Source of the DNA: CAZRVH01 sp964603635
Lineage (GTDB): Bacteria; Patescibacteriota; Gracilibacteria; Peribacterales; Peribacteraceae
Direction of reading: 5' to 3'
NCBI GenBank assembly: GCA_964603635.1
Contig: CAZRVH010000020.1
Span: 1-16,786 of the forward strand
Length of the DNA: 16,786 bases
Position 1 is the first letter of the stretch; the number at the start of each line of letters is the position of its first letter. The notes under the pieces were generated by a model that did no database searches, was not told where the DNA came from, and saw only the letters and a program-made list of their open reading frames with translations. The position numbers were made by a program, and so were the translations under genes. Below are positions 1 to 6,943 of this stretch, piece after piece.

Positions 1-1424
1 ACGCCAAGCGCATCAAGCTGGAGCAGAATTACCGCTCCACGCAGCCCATCCTCAGCAGTGCCGACCAGGTGATCTCCGCCAATCCCAATCGTCCGGAGAA
101 AAAGATGTGGACCAGCCGTACGGACGGCCCGAAGATCATCGTGAACGAAGTGCGCGATGAGCGGCGCGAGGCGGAGGAAGCGATCAACAGCGTGAAAAAA
201 ATGCAGAATGACGGCATACCGCTAAAAGAACAGGTAATCCTCTACCGCACGCATGCCCAATCAAGGTTGTTCGAAGAAGCATGCATGCGCGGCGGGGTCC
301 CCTACCGCATCCTTGGAGGCTTGAAATTCTACCTCCGCAAGGAAGTGAAGGACGTGCTCGGCTACCTCTACACGCTCCTTAATCCGCACGACACGGTGTC
401 ACTGCTGCGCATCATCAACGTGCCCAGCCGAAAAATCGGCAACACCACGCTGGAGAAGCTCCAAAGCTTCAGCCAGATTTATGGCATGCCCCTCTGGGAA
501 ACGCTGCAGCATGCCAACGAAGTGCAGGACCTGGACAATGGCGCCAAGACGCGCATCGCGAAGTTCGTCGAAACCATCGAGAAGTACCGCCCCCGCATCG
601 AGCGGGAGGTGCCGAGCTTCCTCATCAAGGAGCTGCTGGAGGAAGTGGGCATGGAAGACTGGCTGAAGGAGGAGGAAGACGGCGAGGACCGATGGAACAA
701 CATCCAGGAACTCATCACCGTCATGCACAAGTACGATTCGCTCGACCCGCGCACCGCCCTCACGAGCTTTTTGGAAGAAGTGGCACTCGTGTCCGAGGTG
801 GACAAACTGGAGAGCGGCAACGACGCGCTGACGCTGATGACGCTGCACCTGTGCAAAGGACTGGAATGGGAGCATGTGATCATCGTGGGATGCGAGGAGG
901 GCCTCTTCCCGCACTCCAACAGCTTGTACGACAAGGAACAACTTGAGGAAGAACGCCGCATCATGTACGTCGGCATGACCCGCGCACGCACGCATTTGCG
1001 CCTGATGTTCGCCACCAACCGTTTCCAGTGGGGCGAGAACAAGTCCGGCGCGCCCAGCCGCTTCCTGGACGACCTGCCGGAGCAATTCGTGGAGCGCCGC
1101 AGCGACGAGATGCTCTCGGCGTTCGCATGGAGCACGGGCAAGGCCTTCGAACGAGCGACCAAAGGAAGCGGCAGCCACCTGCAACCATTCCGGCAGAACA
1201 GTGACAGCCAGGACGTGGAAATCGAGTTCAACCAGGATATGGGAAGCGACGACGCCCAGGAACCGGAGATGCGCGGCGAGATCGCGGAGGGATCCCAAGT
1301 GAAGCACCCGACCTTCGGCATCGGGGTGGTGAAGGCACGTCGCGGGGACATCGTGGATATCATCTTCAAGGGTGGCGTGAAAAAGACATTCGCGCTGTCT
1401 ATCGCGCCTCTGCAGGTGATTTAA
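1..1424 (+). CDS. pcrA: PcrA/UvrD-type superfamily 1 DNA helicase, C-terminal part (5' end outside window)
   Basis: ATP-dependent 3'-to-5' DNA helicase of the UvrD/PcrA/Rep family, used in repair and in clearing replication or transcription blocks. The frame is open from base 3, so the N-terminal ATPase part lies outside the window. Seen in order: LEQNYRST (helicase motif IV) near bases 18-41; VILYRTHAQSR and the FYLRKEVKDVL segment (bases 234-360); a motif V region TLHLCKGLEW at 840-869 followed by HVIIVGCEEGLFPH; motif VI EERRIMYVGMTRAR at 948-989 with its arginine finger. The last ~40 residues (from about 1302) form a small beta-rich QVKHPTFGIGVV module matching the PcrA C-terminal Tudor-like domain that contacts RNA polymerase. 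Motif V is unusual: PcrA/UvrD normally has TIH-S/A-A/S-KGLEF, here LC replaces the small residues and W replaces F. No terminator follows; a promoter begins six bases after the stop. Confidence 0.95.
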   Translation, partial: AKRIKLEQNYRSTQPILSSADQVISANPNRPEKKMWTSRTDGPKIIVNEVRDERREAEEAINSVKKMQNDGIPLKEQVILYRTHAQSRLFEEACMRGGVPYRILGGLKFYLRKEVKDVLGYLYTLLNPHDTVSLLRIINVPSRKIGNTTLEKLQSFSQIYGMPLWETLQHANEVQDLDNGAKTRIAKFVETIEKYRPRIEREVPSFLIKELLEEVGMEDWLKEEEDGEDRWNNIQELITVMHKYDSLDPRTALTSFLEEVALVSEVDKLESGNDALTLMTLHLCKGLEWEHVIIVGCEEGLFPHSNSLYDKEQLEEERRIMYVGMTRARTHLRLMFATNRFQWGENKSGAPSRFLDDLPEQFVERRSDEMLSAFAWSTGKAFERATKGSGSHLQPFRQNSDSQDVEIEFNQDMGSDDAQEPEMRGEIAEGSQVKHPTFGIGVVKARRGDIVDIIFKGGVKKTFALSIAPLQVI

Positions 1425-1429
1425 GATGT

Positions 1430-1459
1430 TTGACAATATTATATATTAATGTATATTAT
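1430..1459 (+). promoter_or_regulatory. Sigma70-type promoter for the small membrane peptide gene
   Basis: A perfect -35 TTGACA at 1430-1435 is followed by a very AT-rich stretch with two possible -10 hexamers: TATATT at 1452-1457 (spacing 16) or TATTAT at 1454-1459 (spacing 18). It starts six bases after the helicase stop codon, giving the next gene its own promoter. Confidence 0.65.
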
Positions 1460-1524
1460 TAATATTCCAGCCTTACACACAAGCTGGTAGATCCTGCTCA
1501 TTCCCTTGTTTGGAGAACGATTTC

Positions 1525-1746
1525 ATGCGATGGAAAGAAATTAGACAGCATGTAGCGATGGTGATGGCCGCGTTCGTAGCAACGCCCATCGTGGTCTGTA
1601 TCCTCGGCGGCCTGGTGCACCTACTGTTCTACTTGGTCTGCGGTACAGTCATTACTCTACTGAGTATCGTCGCTGTGGTCGTCGGAATCGACATCACGAA
1701 AGCGGCGATCAGATGGATCGGCCGAAAGAAGATGATCTTCTGCTAA
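1525..1746 (+). CDS. Small hydrophobic protein with two predicted membrane segments, unknown function
   Basis: A 73-residue protein I do not recognise. It begins with a short basic/polar stretch (MRWKEIRQH), then has two hydrophobic segments (about residues 10-30 and 33-55, rich in V, L, I, A), and ends in a basic tail with WIGRKK. This suggests a hairpin in the membrane with both ends inside. The ATG at 1525 is chosen because GGAGA at 1512-1516 sits eight bases upstream; an in-frame TTG at 1510 would place the ribosome site inside the gene. It has its own promoter (1430-1459) and a hairpin terminator (1777-1811), so it is a one-gene transcription unit. Small size with a strong promoter would fit a membrane stress peptide or a toxin-like peptide, but nothing in the sequence decides this. 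Confidence 0.6.
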   Translation: MRWKEIRQHVAMVMAAFVATPIVVCILGGLVHLLFYLVCGTVITLLSIVAVVVGIDITKAAIRWIGRKKMIFC

Positions 1747-1776
1747 CCAGCACGGCCGGCAAGAAGCAGGACATCA

Positions 1777-1811
1777 AAAATCACCTCCAGGAAGGACTCG
1801 GAGGTGATTTT
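1777..1811 (+). terminator. Intrinsic terminator built from anti-SD and SD-like arms
   Basis: A perfect 12-base stem: AAAATCACCTCC (1777-1788) pairs with GGAGGTGATTTT (1800-1811) around an 11-base loop; the right arm ends in the T run. It lies 30 bases after the small membrane protein gene. The left arm contains ATCACCTCC, the usual 3' end of bacterial 16S rRNA, and the right arm its complement, the full Shine-Dalgarno sequence. Confidence 0.8.
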
Positions 1812-1854
1812 ACAATGTTTAATATAGTTCAATTATAAGGACTGTTAACTATTT

Positions 1855-1882
1855 TTGACAAATCCGATGTATTAAGTATAAT
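1855..1882 (+). promoter_or_regulatory. Near-consensus sigma70 promoter
   Basis: Perfect -35 TTGACA (1855-1860) and perfect -10 TATAAT (1877-1882) with 16 bases between. It predicts a start of transcription near 1889 and a leader of about 55 bases before the ATG at 1945. It is the strongest-looking promoter in the window. Confidence 0.8.
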
Positions 1883-1944
1883 AGACAAGTCATCGCACTA
1901 CGCGCTGACCTCGATTTTTCGGAAACACCATCACGGAGGACCGC

Positions 1945-2130
1945 ATGTCGCCCGCCTATCACACACCAGAGAGCGTCATCCATGAAGTCCACGAAGCTTG
2001 CAGCAATGCAAACGAAGTCAGCCTGCGAATCAGCGGAACACTCGCGAAATTGCAGCGATTCCAAGCACAATTGCAATCAACAAGACCGCTGCCGCCAACG
2101 AATCCGATGCTGAACGCCACGGTCGCATGA
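1945..2130 (+). CDS. 61-residue peptide, unknown function, probably helical
   Basis: I do not recognise this 61-residue product. The first 45 residues are polar and helix-prone (ESVIHEVHEACSNANEV, then LAKLQRFQAQLQ); the end is Pro/Asn-rich with PLPPTNP. There is no signal peptide or membrane segment. The case for a real gene is its surroundings: a consensus promoter at 1855-1882, GGAGG at 1935-1939 five bases before the ATG, and a terminator at 2158-2192, all spaced for a single short message. The transcript (about 300 nt) could instead act as a small RNA with an incidental reading frame. It is framed by the same promoter-SD-terminator layout as its two neighbours, which sets this trio apart from the rest of the window. 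Confidence 0.55.
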   Translation: MSPAYHTPESVIHEVHEACSNANEVSLRISGTLAKLQRFQAQLQSTRPLPPTNPMLNATVA

Positions 2131-2157
2131 CCAAAGCGTGACGACGAATTGACAAAG

Positions 2158-2192
2158 CCGCCCCCAGGTTCGTCCTAGGGAGCGGTTTTTTT
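2158..2192 (+). terminator. Intrinsic terminator after the 61-aa gene
   Basis: GC-rich hairpin: CCGC (2158-2161) with GCGG (2182-2185), then CCC with GGG and AGG with CCT around a TTCGT loop, with one mismatch and one bulge, followed by seven T (2186-2192). It is closely similar in sequence to the terminator at 2748-2779. Confidence 0.8.
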
Positions 2193-2229
2193 ATGCTCTT
2201 GAAAGATGCTGAAGAATATTTGACTGGAA

Positions 2230-2238
2230 TGATACGAT
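2230..2238 (+). promoter_or_regulatory. Possible extended -10 promoter for the Clp N-domain gene
   Basis: TG-A-TACGAT: a TGn extension directly before a TACGAT hexamer. No good -35 is seen at the usual distance, although TTGACT occurs at 2220-2225. It would give a leader of about 45-50 bases before the ATG at 2292. Confidence 0.4.
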
Positions 2239-2291
2239 ACGAGCAATCGCGCTCTTTTACTACACAATCATATCCCAACGGAGAAACACCC

Positions 2292-2732
2292 ATGCCTCCC
2301 CTGGCTGTTGAATGCGTTACGGCCCAGCAGCAGGCCACCGAAGTGGCACGATCGTTCGGGCATGCCTATCTCGGGCCGGAGCATTTGCTTGTCGCCATTG
2401 CCCGCCATCCGACGCCCGGGATCATTGCATTGATGCAATATCAACAAATCCGACCGGAACGCCTGGAAGGTATGACCTTGGCAATGATGGTTCCGTTCGA
2501 GGAACCAGTGACTCTTCGACGACTGCCAAAAACTCCTCGTTTTGCTCGAACCATCTCTTTGGCAGAGCGAGTTGCTCAGTATCATTACCCCTGCGAAGCA
2601 GTCGAATTACCCCATCTGCTCCTCAGCATGATGATCGTCGATTGGGGCGAATCACTCCCCTCTCGGGCCTGTTGGGAAGCAGGCCTCAGGATAAAGCCAA
2701 CGGATTGGTTTTTATTCAGAAGAACATACTAG
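2292..2732 (+). CDS. Stand-alone Clp N-terminal (Clp repeat) domain protein
   Basis: A 146-residue protein resembling the N-terminal substrate/adaptor-binding domain of ClpA/ClpB/ClpC, without any AAA+ ATPase. The first repeat is clear: VTAQQQATEVARSFGHAYLG then PEHLLVAIARH, matching the Clp pattern of A..A...A...GH.Y.G.EHLLLAL. A second, weaker repeat follows near residues 87-120 (SLAERVAQYHYPCEAVELPHLLLSMM, written here only as its key features: a helix then the E.PHLLL turn). The ATG at 2292 is chosen because GGAG at 2280-2283 lies eight bases upstream; the longer frame from 2193 would start inside the T run of the preceding terminator and has no ribosome site. Known stand-alone relatives (ClpS-like modulators are unrelated in fold; single Clp_N proteins such as MecA-type partners and ClpC decoys differ) do not give a firm role. 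It could compete for Clp adaptors or substrates. Confidence 0.75.
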   Translation: MPPLAVECVTAQQQATEVARSFGHAYLGPEHLLVAIARHPTPGIIALMQYQQIRPERLEGMTLAMMVPFEEPVTLRRLPKTPRFARTISLAERVAQYHYPCEAVELPHLLLSMMIVDWGESLPSRACWEAGLRIKPTDWFLFRRTY

Positions 2733-2747
2733 TCTGAACGCAATACG

Positions 2748-2779
2748 CCGCCCCAGGTCATTCCTGGAGGCGGTTTTTT
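2748..2779 (+). terminator. Intrinsic terminator after the Clp N-domain gene
   Basis: Hairpin CCGCC-CCAGG (2748-2757), loop TCATT, CCTGG-A-GGCGG (2763-2773) with a single bulged A, then six T (2774-2779). It starts 15 bases after the stop codon and shares the CCGCCCC.AGGT...CCT core with the terminator at 2158-2192. Confidence 0.85.
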
Positions 2780-2792
2780 CATGCACAAAGCA

Positions 2793-2824
2793 CCGTAGCG
2801 AAGATTCATGAATCTTCGCTACGG
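2793..2824. repeat. Perfect 32-bp palindrome between convergent genes
   Basis: Both halves match without a mismatch: CCGTAGCGAAGATTCA (2793-2808) is followed directly by its reverse complement (2809-2824), with no loop spacer. It lies between the Clp N-domain gene (+) and the SLH protein (-). No T run follows on either strand, so it is not a classic terminator; it may be a REP-like dispersed repeat, a transcript-end stabiliser or a protein-binding dyad. Confidence 0.85.
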
Positions 2825-2832
2825 AGTATGTA

Positions 2833-4512
2833 TTAATTAAACAACGTTCCCCTTGCGACCGGCGTATCCACCGGAAGCCATTCGAACGTAGTGGTACCGT
2901 CGGTCCAGGTCACATCGCCGGCAATCGTGACGGTGCCGGGTTCGTTGATGGCGAGACGCAATGACGGATTCGTCACGTTGGAATTCACGGTCACATCGCC
3001 GTACACGCGGATCGTCTTTTGCAGATCGACGATGCCGATGCCGGCGGGAATGCCGGCGCAGGTAATGAGCGTGGAGCTATTGGTGCAGTCCGACGTATCG
3101 TCGCCGCCGTCGGTACGAAGATGCACGTTGCCCAGGCTGACGCCGCTGCCTTCGATGCGAAGGTCGAGATCCGTGATACGGACCTGTGCCTGGCTATCGC
3201 CCTCGGTCGCGCTGACGCGGAATTGGGCCAAAAGCTGGTTGCTGCCCGCCGTAAGGGCGCTGTTGGTCAGCCCCGTGTTGACGACGGACGTGATGGTCGC
3301 GCGTGCCGTCTCGGATGCGGGGAAGGTATCCGTGGACGTCGTGGAGTACGCGTCGTTACTCCAGTCACCCGTACCGCTGAGGGTCACGTTATTCACTTCG
3401 ATGACCTCGCCGCTGACGCCTCCGCTTTCATATTCCTTCAGGACGCCGCGGATATACACGGACGTGTCGACCCTGCGGGGTAACTGAAGGGCGCCATCCG
3501 CCAGGTGCAAGGTGAAAACGGCGCTGCTGGAAGTATCGCGCACGGCATTGCCAAGCAAGACGCCGTTGGAGGCGTAGACGCGGATGAGGGAAAGTGACTG
3601 CGCGCTGCCGTTCAGGGTGATGGTGATTTCGTCGACATTGATCGCCTCGTCATCGCTGAAGAACTTCACGCCGGCCAGGATGGATGATGTCTCGCCCAAG
3701 ACAAGGATGTTGGAACGAACGGAAGTGTCGAGGTGCGGATCGATGGAGGCAGAAGAGGATTGAGAGGATGTAGAAGATCTAGAGGATGAAGAAGAACTGC
3801 GGGAAGAAGATGTCGATGATCGGAAAGATGATGAAGGCGATTGTCCAGCCTCCGCGGCGCGAAGTTCATCGAGCTCGCCTTCCGTATAAGCCTGGTAGGC
3901 AACCGCCAAGCGGGCCATCTCGGCGCGCGTGATCTCCTCGCCGACGGAGAGACCGAACAGGCTGATACCGTAGTCGTTCGCCGCGCGGACGTACGGTGCG
4001 TACCACTGCATGCCCTCTGTGCTGCCGGACACGGGAATATCAAAAATTTCGCTGAGGATCTTCAATGCTTCCTCATACTGGATGGGGCTGGCCGGATCGA
4101 AACGCCATCGCTCTGGGGACACGCCCGCCTGGGCGTTGCCGCGGATGTATCCCGCCGCCTTGGCCGCGCAGACGTCCTTGGCATACCAGGCCGTGGACGA
4201 CACGTCCGGGAAGCAGGAAGACGATACTGCCGACGACGACTGGTTGCCGTCGTTCACGAGGCGCATGACGATGGTGACAAACTCCGCCCTGTTAAGGAGC
4301 GTATTCGCCCGGAAGGTGCGATCCTCGTTGCCGCGCAGCACGTCCTGGTCCGTCAGGACCGAAACGGCGATATTGGTCGGACGATCCCACGGACCGTCCG
4401 TGTACCGTTCTATGTTGGAACCGGAAAAGTCCCGCGCGAGGGCGCTGGTGGCGACGAGGGCGGAGCCCAGAACGATCGCGAAAGCCGATAATGGACGAAG
4501 TGGGTGTGTCAT
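2833..4512 (-). CDS. Secreted SLH-domain surface protein with Ser-rich linker
   Basis: A 559-residue exported protein, probably part of or bound to the cell-surface layer. Residues 1-27 form a signal peptide (basic start, FAIVLGSALVATS core, cleavage after SALA). Three S-layer homology units follow: about residues 45-86 (DVLRGNEDRTFRAN then LNRAEFVTIVMRL), 99-160 (CFPDVSSTAWYAKDV then IQYEEALKIL) and 166-210 (MQWYAPYVRAANDYGI then ITRAEMARLAVAY). Residues 225-256 are a linker of almost only Ser, Arg and Thr. The remainder (about 265-559) is predicted beta-rich with many T, V, G and D and a nearby Cys pair (DC...TC). SLH modules normally bind a wall polymer, so the beta region would face outward. 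The ATG at 4512 is preferred because TATACA lies seven bases upstream; an in-frame ATG at 4518 and one at 4590 are alternatives. No ribosome site is present. Confidence 0.85.
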   Translation of the reverse strand: MTHPLRPLSAFAIVLGSALVATSALARDFSGSNIERYTDGPWDRPTNIAVSVLTDQDVLRGNEDRTFRANTLLNRAEFVTIVMRLVNDGNQSSSAVSSSCFPDVSSTAWYAKDVCAAKAAGYIRGNAQAGVSPERWRFDPASPIQYEEALKILSEIFDIPVSGSTEGMQWYAPYVRAANDYGISLFGLSVGEEITRAEMARLAVAYQAYTEGELDELRAAEAGQSPSSSFRSSTSSSRSSSSSSRSSTSSQSSSASIDPHLDTSVRSNILVLGETSSILAGVKFFSDDEAINVDEITITLNGSAQSLSLIRVYASNGVLLGNAVRDTSSSAVFTLHLADGALQLPRRVDTSVYIRGVLKEYESGGVSGEVIEVNNVTLSGTGDWSNDAYSTTSTDTFPASETARATITSVVNTGLTNSALTAGSNQLLAQFRVSATEGDSQAQVRITDLDLRIEGSGVSLGNVHLRTDGGDDTSDCTNSSTLITCAGIPAGIGIVDLQKTIRVYGDVTVNSNVTNPSLRLAINEPGTVTIAGDVTWTDGTTTFEWLPVDTPVARGTLFN

Positions 4513-4616
4513 ACGCATATGTATACGGAGGAAGCGGGCATATGTTACAGAAAAGGCCGGGTTTTTCTTGCCCAGACGAGCTTTACCCAAACCATCATAC
4601 GTGTCACGCTCTGCGT

Positions 4617-5423
4617 ATGACGCTTTCGGACGATATCCGGCAATTCTGCAAAAAGTACGCTTTGAGGATCAATACCGATATGGGGCAGCACTTTCTGATC
4701 GACGAGGACGTGCTGGACTCCATCGTGTCCTCGGGCAACATCCAGGCGGACGATACGGTGGTGGAGATCGGCGCGGGTATAGGCATCCTGACGAAGGAAC
4801 TTTTGAAAAAGGCCAAACGCGTCATCACGATCGAACTCGACAAGGGGCTTGTGCCGCTTCTGGACGTGTACGTGGAGGAAGTACGGACGGCCGATAACCT
4901 GGAAGTGGTACAGGGCAACGCCTTGCAGATACCCATGCCGACGGTGCCTTACAAGATCATCGCGAACATCCCCTATCACATCACGTCTCCGCTGCTGCGC
5001 CATGCATTCTTGGAAAGCGACGTGCGCCCGACGTCGCTGACGCTTCTCATCCAGCGCGAAGTAGCGGAGAAGATCTGCGATAAGGACGACAGGAGTCTCC
5101 TCGGCATAATCGTCGCGTTCTTCGGCAATGCGCGCATCGTGCGCCATGTCCCCCCAGCCTGCTTCCTGCCGCCTCCCGCGGTGGATTCATCGGTCCTGCA
5201 CATCGATTGCCACCCGGAACCCCTGACGGACAGCGCCACGATGGAACGCGTCTTCCTGATAGCGAAGGTCGCCTTCAGCCAGAAGCGCAAGATGCTGCGT
5301 AACACCATCCCCACCCTCCCCGACGGCGAGGCGATCCTGGCGAACTCCGGCATCGACCCCACGCGTCGTCCCCAAACCCTCGGCATTGAAGAATGGATCA
5401 CTCTCGCGAAAGCGACGGCATAG
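4617..5423 (+). CDS. rsmA: 16S rRNA (adenine1518-N6/adenine1519-N6)-dimethyltransferase
   Basis: RsmA/KsgA, which dimethylates two adjacent adenines near the 3' end of 16S rRNA with S-adenosylmethionine during late 30S assembly. The 268-residue length is typical. Visible motifs: GQHFLID at residues 23-29 (N-terminal KsgA signature), VVEIGAGIGILT at 48-59 (SAM motif I), IELDKGL at 72-78 (acidic motif II), NIPYHITSPLL at 117-127 (catalytic motif IV), QREVA at 146-150, FLPPPAVDS at 183-191 and FSQKRKMLRN at 220-229. The ATG at 4617 is chosen because it gives the normal family N-terminus; the frame is open upstream to 4491 but that part is unlike the family and overlaps the divergent SLH gene. 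The end overlaps the start of comEC by 31 bases, so the two are probably translationally coupled. Confidence 0.95.
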   Translation: MTLSDDIRQFCKKYALRINTDMGQHFLIDEDVLDSIVSSGNIQADDTVVEIGAGIGILTKELLKKAKRVITIELDKGLVPLLDVYVEEVRTADNLEVVQGNALQIPMPTVPYKIIANIPYHITSPLLRHAFLESDVRPTSLTLLIQREVAEKICDKDDRSLLGIIVAFFGNARIVRHVPPACFLPPPAVDSSVLHIDCHPEPLTDSATMERVFLIAKVAFSQKRKMLRNTIPTLPDGEAILANSGIDPTRRPQTLGIEEWITLAKATA

Positions 5424-6943
5424 CAACCTCTGCCATCTCCTTCGCCTTCCTCGCGGGATTCCTCCTCAGTGCCACGCTTCTCCAATGGTGGCAGTCCGCC
5501 GACTACCCCGCTTTCGCATGGGTATCGTTGGGCGTTGTGTCGATCCTGGGTATCGGGGTCGGAACAACTTTGAAACGGACGGTTCCGCTGGCGATCGGAA
5601 CCGCAACACTCGGCTCCCTCATCGCATTCGCCTCGGTTGCCCGGACGACGCATGTGCCTGGCGCCTTGACCGTGGATACGTATGCGACTGGAAAGACGAT
5701 GATCGTCACGGGAAGGATCGCGAACGCGCCGGACAAGCGGGCGGATGTCATACGCTACACGGTCGCGGCGGAAACGGTACGGGAAACCGCAACGGGCGCG
5801 ACAGTGCAGGTAAGTGGACTGGTGCTCGTGAAGGACACGGCGATGTGGCCGGCCTACGCGTACGGGCAAACCATCGAAGTGACAGGTATGTTGGAAAAAC
5901 CGGAGCAAATCGATGACTTCGCCTACGACCGGTATCTCAGCAGGTACGGCATCTACGCATTGCAAAAGGCTTATAAGATCCGCCCGCTGACCCAAACGGG
6001 CGGAAACGCGATCTACGGAAGATTGATCGGCATGCGCGAAACGGTCGAACGACAAATCACGCTGCTCTTGCCCGAGCCCCAGGCAAGTTTCCTTATGGGA
6101 CTGCTCACAGGTTCGCGCCGCGGCATGCCCGAGCGCCTCACCGACAACTTCAAAATCACGGGACTCTCGCACATCGTCGCCATCTCCGGCTTCAACATCA
6201 CCATTATCATTTCCATCCTGGGCACCCTCCTATTCTTCCTGCCGCTGCGATGGAGATTCCTTCCATCCGTGATCGCCATCGTCGCCTTCACGCTCTTCGT
6301 CGGTAGCAGCGCATCGGTCGTCAGGGCGTCGGTCATGGGTATTTTAGGCCTCGTCGCGCTGCAGGCGGGACGGCTGAACCATGCTCGACTGGCCATCCTG
6401 TGGACCGCATTCTTCATGCTGCTCTGGAACCCGAAATACCTGTGGTACGACGCGGGTTTCCAGCTCTCGTTCCTCGCGGTGTTGGGACTGACGGAATGCG
6501 GCGATGTGCTGGCGAAGTGGTTACAGAAAGTTCCCGAAACCCTGGGTATTCGCGAAGGCCTCGCGATGACGCTCTCCGCCCAGGTGTTCGCGGTCCCGTG
6601 GATCATCGGGCTCTTCGGAACGTTGTCGCTGATCTCACCCGTCGCAAACATCCTCGTCGCCCCGTTCATCCCTTTGTCGATGCTCACGGGAACGCTCGCG
6701 GTCCTGGGAAGCTGGATCTGGTTCCCGCTGGGGCAACTCTTCGCGTATGTCACATGGCTGCTCCTCACCATCGTCATCGTCATCTGCGACATACTTGCGA
6801 ACGTTCCGTACGCCTCGGTGACGCTGCCGGGAATAGGGATTTGGGTAACCGCAGGATACTACGTGCTGTTGGTTGGATATCTAATACCCAGAAACAAAGT
6901 ACCAAGCATCAAAGATCCAAGTACCAATGAAGTACCAAGTTAG
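5393..6943 (+). CDS. comEC: ComEC/Rec2-type DNA uptake channel protein, without metallo-beta-lactamase domain
   Basis: Inner-membrane channel for single-stranded DNA during natural transformation. 516 residues. The N-terminus has three hydrophobic segments (about 12-32, 42-60, 66-84), then a soluble OB/DUF4131-like region (about 90-200) ending in the family's FAYDRYLSRYGIYA element. The competence domain follows with MGLLTGSRRGMP and GLSHIVAISGFNIT (residues about 235-270) and a set of membrane helices up to about residue 500. The C-terminal metallo-beta-lactamase nuclease domain of full-length ComEC (about 750-800 residues) is absent, as in many shorter homologues. The last ~16 residues (NKVPSIKDPSTNEVPS) are encoded by an intergenic repeat and look like an accidental extension. 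The gene begins inside the end of rsmA, so the two form one transcript. Confidence 0.9.
   Translation: MDHSRESDGIATSAISFAFLAGFLLSATLLQWWQSADYPAFAWVSLGVVSILGIGVGTTLKRTVPLAIGTATLGSLIAFASVARTTHVPGALTVDTYATGKTMIVTGRIANAPDKRADVIRYTVAAETVRETATGATVQVSGLVLVKDTAMWPAYAYGQTIEVTGMLEKPEQIDDFAYDRYLSRYGIYALQKAYKIRPLTQTGGNAIYGRLIGMRETVERQITLLLPEPQASFLMGLLTGSRRGMPERLTDNFKITGLSHIVAISGFNITIIISILGTLLFFLPLRWRFLPSVIAIVAFTLFVGSSASVVRASVMGILGLVALQAGRLNHARLAILWTAFFMLLWNPKYLWYDAGFQLSFLAVLGLTECGDVLAKWLQKVPETLGIREGLAMTLSAQVFAVPWIIGLFGTLSLISPVANILVAPFIPLSMLTGTLAVLGSWIWFPLGQLFAYVTWLLLTIVIVICDILANVPYASVTLPGIGIWVTAGYYVLLVGYLIPRNKVPSIKDPSTNEVPS

Noticed and set aside
399..1436. Long minus-strand open frames antisense to the helicase (also 479-1369)
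   Set aside because: The plus-strand frame carries all UvrD motifs; the antisense products have no motif and arise from GC-rich third positions.
2193..2291. Upstream extension of the Clp N-domain gene to the ATG at 2193
   Set aside because: This ATG follows directly on the T run of a terminator, has no ribosome site, and would enclose the likely promoter.
3841..4491. Plus-strand open frames antisense to the SLH gene
   Set aside because: The minus strand encodes clear SLH units and a signal peptide.
4976..6172. 398-residue minus-strand open frame across rsmA and comEC
   Set aside because: Shadow of two well-supported genes; composition rich in R and H with no domain.
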